Origin: JAPXSY01 sp033812795
GTDB lineage: Bacteria > Verrucomicrobiota > Kiritimatiellia > RFP12 > UBA1067
NCBI GenBank assembly: GCA_033812795.1
Contig: JAPXSY010000075.1
Coordinates: forward strand, 1 to 12,945
Reading direction: 5' to 3'
Length of the DNA stretch: 12,945 nt
Shown: positions 6,933 through 12,555 of the stretch, in pieces
How the letters are laid out: each line of letters starts with the position of its first letter
Position numbering within the stretch: position 1 is the first letter of the stretch
Translations under genes and position numbers: made by a program
Notes under the pieces: model-generated
What the model was told of the DNA's origin: nothing
Seen by the model: the letters and a program-made list of their open reading frames with translations, nothing else
The model's database searches: none

Positions 6933-7778
6933 TCAGCCCGCCATATCCATCAACTGCCGGATCTCCTGTTCCCAGATCGTCTCGTCCGGCGTCTCCAGCA
7001 CGAGGGGCATGTTCTCAAAGCGCGCATCCGTCAAGATGCAGGAGAAGACATCGAGACCGAGCAGCCCCGCGCCGAGCGACGCATGCCGGTCCACACGCGA
7101 ACCGAGCGCGACCTTGGAATCGTTCAGGTGCAGGCCCCGCAGATACGCCATGCCCACCGTCTGATCGAAATGCTCCATGGTCTTGAGGAACCCGTCGCGC
7201 GTGCGGATATCGAATCCGGCCGCGAACGCATGCATGGTGTCAAGGCAGACGCCCACGCGGGATTTGTCGTCAACCCCCTCGATTATCGTGCGGATCTCCT
7301 CGAACACCGCCCCGAGATTCCCGCCGCTCCCCGCCGTATTCTCGATCACGAGGGTCACGCCCTCCGTCTGATTCAGCGCCCGGTTGATTGACTGTGCCAC
7401 GCGTTCGCAGGCCGCCTGAGGCGTGATCAGACGCAGATGGCTGCCCGGGTGAAGGTTGAGTTTATCAAGTCCGAGCGCCATGCAACGGCGCAACTCATCC
7501 AATAGCGCAGTCATGGATTTCGCATGGGCCGTCTCATCCGGATTCGCAAGGTTGATGAGATATCCGGCGTGCGGCATCACCTGCGCCGCCGTGTAGCCGT
7601 CTGCGGCCATCTGCCGCCGAAACGCCTCGATATCCGCTGCGGCATACGGCGCGGCCGTCCACTGCCGCTGGTTTTTGACGAACATGCCGAAACCGGTCGC
7701 GCCCAGCGCTTTCGCGTTTTTCGGCGCATTCGCCACCCCGCCCCCGATCGACACATGCGGCCCGATGAAATACATCAT
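6933..7778 (-). CDS. nfo: Endonuclease IV (AP endonuclease, deoxyribonuclease IV)
   Basis: This is a base-excision-repair enzyme that cuts 5' of abasic sites and has 3'-phosphodiesterase activity. It reads close to E. coli Nfo over its whole length (281 residues). All nine zinc ligands of the trinuclear centre are present: H70, H110, E146, D180, H183, H217, D230, H232 and E262, in boxes such as LHPGSH, VIENTAGSGGNLG, GVCLDTMHAFAAG, HLNDSK and SRVDRHASLG. The frame can be extended to an ATG at 7802. I prefer 7778 because AAGGGAGG lies just before an ATGATG pair there and the predicted transcript starts only a few bases before 7802. It is convergent with radC. Confidence 0.96.
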   Translation of the reverse strand: MMYFIGPHVSIGGGVANAPKNAKALGATGFGMFVKNQRQWTAAPYAAADIEAFRRQMAADGYTAAQVMPHAGYLINLANPDETAHAKSMTALLDELRRCMALGLDKLNLHPGSHLRLITPQAACERVAQSINRALNQTEGVTLVIENTAGSGGNLGAVFEEIRTIIEGVDDKSRVGVCLDTMHAFAAGFDIRTRDGFLKTMEHFDQTVGMAYLRGLHLNDSKVALGSRVDRHASLGAGLLGLDVFSCILTDARFENMPLVLETPDETIWEQEIRQLMDMAG

Positions 7779-7813
7779 CCCTCCCTTCGGCTCGACAATC
7801 ATCTTACGGCTTT

Positions 7814-7842
7814 TTTATCGCACAGGCTACCGGCTATTGCAA
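7814..7842 (-). promoter_or_regulatory. Promoter of nfo, extended -10 type
   Basis: On the minus strand TTGCAA (7837-7842) is followed after 17 bases by GATAAA (7814-7819), and TGC directly before the -10 gives an extended -10. Transcription would start near 7807, leaving about 30 bases of leader with the AAGGGAGG SD. The -35 lies inside one arm of an inverted repeat. Confidence 0.55.
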
Positions 7843-7987
7843 CACTTTCAACGTTTTAGTTCAGAGGATGTTACGCTTTCCCGATCCACCGAAAACGTTT
7901 GCCTGTGGGGGTTTTCGTTGAATCGAAAAAGCTTACTTGTTGACGTTCAGCGGGTTAAAGGTGTTGCAACAGCTAATGGCTAACGCG
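7819..7987. repeat. Diverged 34-bp inverted repeat upstream of nfo
   Basis: The plus-strand segment 7954-7987 and the reverse complement of 7819-7852 match at 23 of 34 bases with no gaps, sharing an unbroken GTGTTGCAA core. Ten of the eleven differences are transitions. Between them sits a smaller hairpin, CGAAAAC (7890-7896) with GTTTTCG (7911-7917). The left arm holds the -35 of nfo. Confidence 0.6.
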
Positions 7988-7992
7988 TACCC

Positions 7993-8030
7993 CCCCCTTG
8001 CCCACATCTCATGAGAAGTGGGCATGGGGG
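7993..8030. repeat. Palindrome copy S1, at the 3' end of the regulator gene
   Basis: The 26-bp core at 7999-8024 reads TGCCCACATCTCA followed by its complement TGAGAAGTGGGCA, with one mismatched pair. Outer C and G runs extend the symmetry to 38 bp with a second mismatched pair. The regulator's stop codon (TGA, minus strand, 8011-8009) lies in the TCATGA centre. Relative to copy S2 its slight asymmetry points the opposite way. Confidence 0.9.
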
Positions 8031-8608
8031 CATCTGTTCTCCACAACGTCAAGAAGATCTCGTTTCAGGCCGGACAGCCTTCGCCGGGCCATCACCTTCC
8101 ACACACCGCCCTTCGTCGGGACGACAAGTCCCGTACGGCGCAATGTTTCCAAATGGCGACCGACCGCCTGTCGGCTGATGCGGGTCCCGGCTGCGATCTC
8201 TTCGTGTGTCGCGCCACCTTTCCTGACAAGAAAACCGAGCAGGGTCAAGCGCCGGGAATGGGTGAACGCCCGCAATGTCTCCATCACTTGTCCCGTATCG
8301 CCGCATCTTCTCCATTCGAGGCGGAGGGCTTGCAAAACTGCGGCCGCATGTTCGACCAGCGGGTCTGCCTCGGCATCATACCGGATCCATCTCCCGTCGC
8401 GTCGGGCCGCAAGTAATCCCCGGGCCTGAAGCGCACGCAGATTAATGCTGGCCTGATTCTCGGGAATCTCCGCCATCCGGGCAATTTCCCCGACAGACAA
8501 ACCCGGATTCGCCAACACGACCGATAAACATGCCAAACGCCGTTCATTCATCAGCGCACGGCAGGTACGCCACAACGTCGGATGATAAACTGCCTGTCCA
8601 CTTCTCAT
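8009..8608 (-). CDS. ArsR-like transcriptional regulator with two winged-helix domains
   Basis: The protein has 199 residues from the ATG at 8608. Residues about 10-80 form an ArsR-type winged helix: LWRTCRALMNERRLACLSVV, then LSVGEIARMAEIPENQASIN with the recognition helix at about 50-63, then the wing RRDGRWIRY. Residues about 115-173 repeat the fold: RLTLLGFLVRKGGATHEEIA, then ISRQAVGRHLETLRRTG, then VVPTKGGVW. Single-domain ArsR proteins are about 100 residues and dimerise, so this looks like an internal duplication. Four scattered Cys and no CxC or ELCVCDL box argue against a classical metal sensor. The start is chosen because the frame's earlier GTG (8629) lies within the predicted promoter; the ATG at 8551 has no SD and would cut into helix 1. 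The ligand and targets are unknown; autoregulation is likely from the operator. Confidence 0.8.
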   Translation of the reverse strand: MRSGQAVYHPTLWRTCRALMNERRLACLSVVLANPGLSVGEIARMAEIPENQASINLRALQARGLLAARRDGRWIRYDAEADPLVEHAAAVLQALRLEWRRCGDTGQVMETLRAFTHSRRLTLLGFLVRKGGATHEEIAAGTRISRQAVGRHLETLRRTGLVVPTKGGVWKVMARRRLSGLKRDLLDVVENRCPHAHFS

Positions 8609-8620
8609 GAGATGTGGACA
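8595..8620. promoter_or_regulatory. Palindrome copy S2: operator over the regulator's start
   Basis: TGTCCACTTCTCA is followed directly by TGAGATGTGGACA, so 24 of 26 bases are symmetric. It starts immediately at the -10 hexamer of the regulator promoter and covers the predicted transcription start and the ATG at 8608-8606. This is the position expected of a repressor operator, most simply for the product of the gene itself (inference). Confidence 0.75.
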
Positions 8621-8648
8621 ACATACCACCCGCTCTTCAGGACGTCAA
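8620..8648 (-). promoter_or_regulatory. Promoter of the ArsR-like gene
   Basis: On the minus strand TTGACG (8643-8648) is followed after 17 bases by TATGTT (8620-8625). The predicted start of transcription, near 8613-8615, is about five to seven bases before the ATG at 8608, so the mRNA would be nearly leaderless. The promoter's key elements are conserved in a second copy at 9080-9108. Confidence 0.7.
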
Positions 8649-8709
8649 ACCCGATGTCCGCCCGCCGTGTAATCGGTTCGTGACAGGGGTGCGATCGAAG
8701 GTCTCATGC

Positions 8710-8921
8710 GTTTCAGGGTTCCATTGCGGCGCCATCGGTATCGCCATCGGGATCGGAATCGCCGCCGTCATTACACTTGTCGCTGCAAGCCACTGCGTGG
8801 GCGCAACAGTCGATTTCGAACCCGATAGCGACACCGAACCCGATAGCGATACCGATTTGGATGAAACCTTGAAACCTGAAACCCAGAAACCTTGAAACCC
8901 TGAAACCAGAAACCCTGAAAC
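8710..8921. repeat. Nested inverted repeat of GATCGG-like and GAAACC-like sequence
   Basis: Segment 8734-8756 matches the reverse complement of 8834-8856 at 21 of 23 bases, across a 77-base loop. Outside it, GTTTCAGGGTT (8710-8720) is the exact complement of AACCCTGAAAC at 8896-8906 and again at 8911-8921. The whole could fold as a long imperfect hairpin in either strand. Confidence 0.75.
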
Positions 8922-9008
8922 CCAAGAAAGTGTCCCGTGGTGAAACAGCCGAACCCGATAGCGATCCCGATCCCGATTTAGATGAAACCTTGAAACCATG
9001 AAACCCAA
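8818..9008. repeat. GAACCCGATAGCGA and GAAACC(N1-2) tandem repeats
   Basis: GAACCCGATAGCGA occurs at 8818, 8836 and 8951. GAAACC followed by one or two variable bases occurs eight times in a row at 8863-8924 and three more times at 8984-9007. Both blocks have the order GAACCCGATAGCGA, GATGAAACC, GAAACCCAAGAAAG, so the second block is a shorter duplicate of the first. Confidence 0.9.
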
Positions 9009-9054
9009 GAAAGCAGGGACATCTTGGTGTTCAAAGCGCAATGCTGTTTGTGGC

Positions 9055-9108
9055 CGGATTCGTATCATGAGATGTGGACAACACACCACCCGTTCCCTAG
9101 GGCGTCAA
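9055..9108 (-). promoter_or_regulatory. Duplicate promoter-operator with palindrome half-site S3
   Basis: TTGACG (9103-9108) and TGTGTT (9080-9085) are spaced 17 bases apart on the minus strand, and GTCCACATCTCATGA follows. The other palindrome arm is lost (9055-9064 no longer matches), so S3 is a half-site. It faces the repeat region and the true regulator promoter. Confidence 0.4.
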
Positions 9109-9242
9109 ACCCGATGTCCGTCCGCCGTCCCCATCGCGACCGGGATCACTGTCTTCACACGGATAAGCAACACTCACTTCAACGGCCGCCCTTCACGGTT
9201 TGCCCGGCCCGTTCGTTTCTTCCGTTCCGCAGGGCGCCGGTC

Positions 9243-9268
9243 TGCCCACTTATCATGAGATGTGGACA
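9243..9268. repeat. Palindrome copy S4
   Basis: TGCCCACTTATCA followed by TGAGATGTGGACA: ten of thirteen base pairs are symmetric. The downstream arm is identical to that of S2. No -35/-10 pair like that of the other two copies is visible beside it. Confidence 0.8.
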
Positions 9269-9292
9269 GACCCCACCTCTTTTTCCCTTACT

Positions 9293-9311
9293 CCGGTTAC
9301 CCTATAACCGG
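9293..9311. repeat. Perfect small palindrome CCGGTTA-N5-TAACCGG
   Basis: Seven-base perfect arms flank the loop CCCTA, 24 bases from S4. No T-tract follows on either strand, so it does not look like an intrinsic terminator. It may be a protein-binding site or chance. Confidence 0.55.
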
Positions 9312-9465
9312 CAGTTGAACGGGCAGAATTCGAACAAAGCCTCGCAAACATCGGCTTTCGTCGTGATCCGCGAAGTGTTTGGACTAGGTAACTCGTGGAG
9401 ACTCTCGCCCCCCAAAAACCTGCGTCCATCTACGTAATCTGCGGATGAAACTTGAAGCCCGAAAT

Positions 9466-9489
9466 CTGAACGTCACAGGTCACGTTCAG
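9466..9489 (-). terminator. Hairpin downstream of prmC
   Basis: CTGAACGT (9466-9473) and ACGTTCAG (9482-9489) form a perfect 8-bp stem with an 8-base loop, about 70 bases past the prmC stop. On the minus strand it is followed by ATTTCGGG, a poor U-tract, so termination is only possible. Confidence 0.3.
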
Positions 9490-9559
9490 CGTTCCGGGCA
9501 CTCTTGTTCTCTGCCGCTCCAAGGCAAACCCAACCGGTCAGCCCCGGACACGATACCGC

Positions 9560-10429
9560 TCACACGCTCTGCACGCCCATGGCATACCGATCCCGACCCG
9601 AATCATCTTGCATAATGGCCACTTCCGTAAAACCATACTCGTCGAGCAACGCACGTAACGCAGGGCCCTGCTCATCCCCGATTTCAAAAAAAACCGCGCC
9701 CCCGGGTTTCAGCACCATCACTGCATCAAGCAGCAGCGCGCGGAAAAATGTCAGCCCATCCGGCCCGCCATCAAGCGCCAGACGAGGCTCATGATCGCGG
9801 ATGTGCGGTTCGAGACCGTCCACGATGTGCGAAGGAATGTAGGGGGGATTCGAGACCAGCACATCCACGCTTGCGGGATCGAATTCGCCGCAACCGTCAC
9901 TCTGCGCGAACAACACCCGTCCGGCCAACCCGGTCAACTCTGCATTCTCCTGCGCCAAGGCCAGCGCATCCGCGCAGATGTCCAGCCCCACAAAAACCCC
10001 ACGCCCCAGCTCCTGCGCCAAACTCAGAATGATGCACCCCGTGCCGGTGCCGACATCCACCACCAACGGCTTCACCGTGTCCCGCACCTGCGGGGAACGT
10101 AAAACCAGACCGACCAGTTGCTCCGTTTCGGGCCGCGGGATCAGTGCCCGCCGATCCACTTTGAGCGTCAGGTTACGGAAGGCCCATTGGCCCAGCACAT
10201 ACTGTACCGGTTCCCCTCCAGCCACACGTTGCAGACCGCGCCGTAACGCATCCACTAGACGCGTTTCCGGAATCGTGTCGAGATGGCGGTACAAATCCAG
10301 ACGGGCACACCGGAAAAGCCGTGCCGCCAACAGTTCGCAGGCCACGCGGGAATCAGGAACGTTCCGCTTAGCGAGATAGGCGTCACCCAACGCAATTAAC
10401 TCACGGAGTTTTTTTTGTTCTTCGGCCAT
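9560..10429 (-). CDS. prmC: Release factor glutamine N5-methyltransferase
   Basis: The enzyme methylates the Gln of the GGQ motif in release factors 1 and 2 using S-adenosylmethionine. The 289 residues divide into an N-terminal helical substrate-binding domain (1-75), the hinge GGEPVQYVLG and IPRPETE (97-103), and a Rossmann-type methyltransferase domain. The latter has the SAM loop VVDVGTGTG (123-131), acidic D150, and the catalytic NPPY at 194-197. The frame is open to 10537, but I chose the ATG at 10429 because it gives the normal N-terminus and the extra 36 residues would overlap the preceding gene. Its SD is weak (GCGGAA). The prfA gene that often precedes prmC is not in the window; a DUF3127 gene is there instead, 88 bases upstream. 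Confidence 0.94.
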   Translation of the reverse strand: MAEEQKKLRELIALGDAYLAKRNVPDSRVACELLAARLFRCARLDLYRHLDTIPETRLVDALRRGLQRVAGGEPVQYVLGQWAFRNLTLKVDRRALIPRPETEQLVGLVLRSPQVRDTVKPLVVDVGTGTGCIILSLAQELGRGVFVGLDICADALALAQENAELTGLAGRVLFAQSDGCGEFDPASVDVLVSNPPYIPSHIVDGLEPHIRDHEPRLALDGGPDGLTFFRALLLDAVMVLKPGGAVFFEIGDEQGPALRALLDEYGFTEVAIMQDDSGRDRYAMGVQSV

Positions 10430-10517
10430 TCGTTCCGCATCCGCATGGTCGGGGCAGGAATCAATCCTCCAGGCCTTGCCCGTCTTGAAAAGGAAGGTCC
10501 GTATCACCGACCGGCAA

Positions 10518-10862
10518 TCAGAACGGCGTCGGGTCATCGAACGGCGTCAGCGGCTCCGCGTCCTCATAGGACACGGAAGACCCGTCCATCTCCAATTTGT
10601 CGATGCGGAAGGCCTCCAGATCCGTATAGTATCTCTCCTTGTACTCCCGACTCCGAATCCGGAACCCCACCTTGACACGCTCTCCCACCGCCACATGTTC
10701 CAACAGGGCCGTCCGATCTTTCACACAGGCGAATTTGACATCCTGCGGATAGTCATCTTCCATGGTGAGAATGAATTCGCGTTTCGTGAAACCACTCGCA
10801 AAGGTCATCGGCTCCAAAATCGTCTTGATGCTCCCCGTCATCTCATAGGTCGTTCCAGCCAT
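10518..10862 (-). CDS. DUF3127 family protein
   Basis: The protein has 114 residues from the ATG at 10862. The sequence EMTGSIKTILEPMTFASGFTK, then YPQDVKFACVKDR, then YYTDLEAFRIDKLE follows the pattern of DUF3127, small proteins predicted to have an OB-like fold, whose function is not established. The C-terminal tail is acidic (SYEDAEPLTPFDDPTPF), reminiscent in form of the acidic tip of single-stranded DNA-binding proteins; that is only a resemblance. The frame is open to a GTG at 10964, but the added 34 residues are not part of the family. AGGA lies nine bases before the chosen ATG, and a plausible promoter (TCAACA, 17 bases, TATAGA) lies just before that, inside the longer frame. prmC follows after 88 bases. 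Confidence 0.8.
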   Translation of the reverse strand: MAGTTYEMTGSIKTILEPMTFASGFTKREFILTMEDDYPQDVKFACVKDRTALLEHVAVGERVKVGFRIRSREYKERYYTDLEAFRIDKLEMDGSSVSYEDAEPLTPFDDPTPF

Positions 10863-11010
10863 ATCCCAAAGTCCTCGCTTGTCTATACCTTCAATCAGAA
10901 ACCTTGTTGATTCCTGACTTTTCTTAACATTGAACGTTCCCGTTGCCCTCTCGTTTTCGCCCACCCCGGATGGTTGGCCTGCCGTTTTCTTACGGTGCGG
11001 CCATTAAACC

Positions 11011-11072
11011 AAACCGGAGCGTTGCGGGCAACACCGGAAGCGGCTCACGCCATCATTTCGGGGCTCCGGTTT
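11011..11072 (-). terminator. Branched hairpin after the ceramidase-like operon
   Basis: The 10-base arms AAACCGGAGC (11011-11020) and GCTCCGGTTT (11063-11072) pair perfectly across 42 bases that contain a second hairpin, GTTGC-GG-GCAAC (11021-11032). The stem begins on the last base of the stop codon at 11072. On the minus strand it is followed by GGTTTAA. It probably ends the operon coming from the right. Confidence 0.45.
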
Positions 11073-12517
11073 CAGGGAAACAGCGCACGGATCGTATCCA
11101 GAGTCCGTTCCACCAGAATCTGCCCGCCTTCGGGGCCGACCGGCGTGGACTGCGGCACAGCGCTGTATCCTCCGCCTTTGACCGCCCGCTCGGAAGGCAG
11201 ATAGGAGTGAGTCACATCCGCCGGACTGGCCAGTTGGACCAGCATCGTTTGGCCCGCAGGACTGCGCCCGTGCATGCGCATCGCATAATCCGCGAACAGT
11301 TCGAACGGATTGGTCGCCAGCGCCAGATCACCCACGCGCAGAACGTGGATTTCAAGTGTGTTGACCGGATCGCTCTTCTGCTGCGCCTCATACCGATCCA
11401 ACGTCCGCTTGTACCAACGCTTGCGGCTATACACCGCTGGCTCTTTCTCGTCACGCTTGGCGTAGGACTCATATCCCTTTTTTGCCTCTTCGTACTCCTG
11501 ATCGGTCAGCTTACGGCCGGGCACCTGAAAGCGCTCCACGCGGTGGGCAAACGGCACATCCGTACGCAGATCGGAACGGATCACCTCCCACGTCTCATCA
11601 AACGCCGCCGCGATCCGGCGTCCCAGTTCCTGCTTGCGCGACAGTTTGCGCAAACGCTCCATGCGCGCCTCGGCCGCGCCGCGCAACATGGGACGCGGCA
11701 CTTGGTCACCCGCAGGCCCGCAGAAGCCCAAGACCACCAAACCCTCGCCATACTTCGCCTTCAGGCGCTCGCGAACGTGGTGCCAGTAGTCGGCGCTCAC
11801 CTCGTGCAAGCCCTCCACCGTTTGGGAGGGACACGGCACCGCCAGCACCGCCGCGATCAACCGCTTCTCGGCATCCGTGAAGCACAGCACATCCACAGCG
11901 TGGTCCTCCCAGCCTTCAAGCCCGCGGAAGTCCGGCCTGTCGGCCTTGCCGTACATCACCGCCGTGCCGTCGGCATACACCACGCGCCGGTTGTGCCCAA
12001 CCACCGCATGCCCCAACCCCCATGCCACAGCGCCCGGTTTGCGGCCTTCCCAAGCCTTGGCCACCGTATCGGTCAGCCGATCTAGCATGAAAGGCACATA
12101 CTCTTTGGGCTGCATGGCATTGCCATAGTCGTTGAAGCGGTCTTGATTGAGCGTCGGTCCGGTATGCGTGTGCGTGGCCGCCAAGAAGAGCATGTTGGTG
12201 TCAAAGCCCGCAAGTCTTGCCCCCAGACGCGCCCGCAGGTCGCACTGGATTTCGAATGGGATCGACACAACGTCCAGCACCACGAGGATCGCTTGACCGA
12301 CCGGCTTGTCCCCCTCACGCGCCTCCAGCGCCAACACATTCGCCATGCACGGACTCTTGACCTTTTTCGATATTCGCTGCTGAAACTGTCCCGCGAGCGA
12401 GACCGGGCGGTCCGGCGTGATCGAAACCTCCGCCGCGCCGACCCACAACTCCGCAGCCTGGACGGCCCCCGCCGCCAAGACCGCCAACACTGCAACACCT
12501 TTGCACATCTGTTTCAT
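11072..12517 (-). CDS. Exported neutral/alkaline ceramidase-like protein (N-terminal domain family)
   Basis: The protein has 481 residues. MKQMCKGVAVLAVLAAGAVQA is a clear Sec signal peptide, with cleavage after A21 or A22, so it acts outside the cytoplasm. The mature part begins LWVGAAEVSITPD, typical of the neutral ceramidase N-terminal family (PF04734-like). The zinc-box-like THTHTGP has H116 and H118, followed by VGHNRRVV (173-180) and FCGPAGDQVPR (265-275). NPFELFADYAMRMHGRSP then YLPSERAVKGGGY in the last 110 residues match the family's C-terminal boxes. The canonical ceramidase active-site Ser motif GDVSPN is not present (GDQVPR instead), so ceramide hydrolysis should not be assumed. 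The start is fixed by AAAGGAGG four bases before ATG. The gene follows a close paralogue by 38 bases. Confidence 0.85.
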   Translation of the reverse strand: MKQMCKGVAVLAVLAAGAVQAAELWVGAAEVSITPDRPVSLAGQFQQRISKKVKSPCMANVLALEAREGDKPVGQAILVVLDVVSIPFEIQCDLRARLGARLAGFDTNMLFLAATHTHTGPTLNQDRFNDYGNAMQPKEYVPFMLDRLTDTVAKAWEGRKPGAVAWGLGHAVVGHNRRVVYADGTAVMYGKADRPDFRGLEGWEDHAVDVLCFTDAEKRLIAAVLAVPCPSQTVEGLHEVSADYWHHVRERLKAKYGEGLVVLGFCGPAGDQVPRPMLRGAAEARMERLRKLSRKQELGRRIAAAFDETWEVIRSDLRTDVPFAHRVERFQVPGRKLTDQEYEEAKKGYESYAKRDEKEPAVYSRKRWYKRTLDRYEAQQKSDPVNTLEIHVLRVGDLALATNPFELFADYAMRMHGRSPAGQTMLVQLASPADVTHSYLPSERAVKGGGYSAVPQSTPVGPEGGQILVERTLDTIRALFP

Positions 12518-12555
12518 TACGCCTCCTTTATTCGATCGCCGACAAAACATGTTTC

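Larger units (their letters stand above)
8603..9128. repeat. 66-bp direct repeat carrying promoter and operator (8603-8668 and 9063-9128)
   Basis: The two copies are 460 bases apart and match at 58 of 66 bases without gaps. Five of the eight differences fall in the ten-base middle of the promoter spacer. The -35 TTGACG, the spacer length and the half palindrome GTCCACATCTCATGA are kept. In the distal copy the -10 is TGTGTT rather than TATGTT, so it may be weaker or dead. Confidence 0.9.
8630..9559. other. 930-base non-coding, repeat-rich stretch between the regulator and prmC
   Basis: It holds the regulator promoter and its duplicate, palindrome copies S3 and S4, hexamer and GAAACC repeats with nested inverted repeats (8710-9008), two further small palindromes (9293-9311, 9466-9489), and an ATCTGCGGAT-type repeat (9428-9446). 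Several open frames exist on both strands, but their peptides simply translate the repeats (for example PDSDTEPDSDTD), so I regard the stretch as non-coding. Confidence 0.6.

Noticed and set aside
7993..8030. S1 palindrome as an ordinary intrinsic terminator of the regulator gene
   Set aside because: It overlaps the stop codon and is followed by a G-run, not a T-run, on the minus strand. Its sequence identity to the operator S2 is a better explanation.
8614..8895. Plus-strand frame ending in EPDSDTEPDSDTDLDETLKPETQ
   Set aside because: The acidic repeats come directly from the GAACCCGATAGCGA and GAAACC DNA repeats, and there is no SD or similarity to known proteins.
8863..9008. GAAACC repeat block as a CRISPR array
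   Set aside because: Units are 7-8 bases with one or two variable bases between them; there are no spacers of the usual 30 bases and no cas genes.
7993..9268. An insertion sequence or integrated element
   Set aside because: No transposase, integrase, target-site duplication or attachment site could be found; only the palindromes at both ends of the regulator hint at mobility, and this is kept as a hypothesis.
10943..12085. Plus-strand open frame of 380 codons
   Set aside because: It is antisense to the ceramidase-like gene, which has a signal peptide, family motifs and a perfect SD. The plus frame gives a His/Arg/Leu-rich peptide with no recognisable domain.
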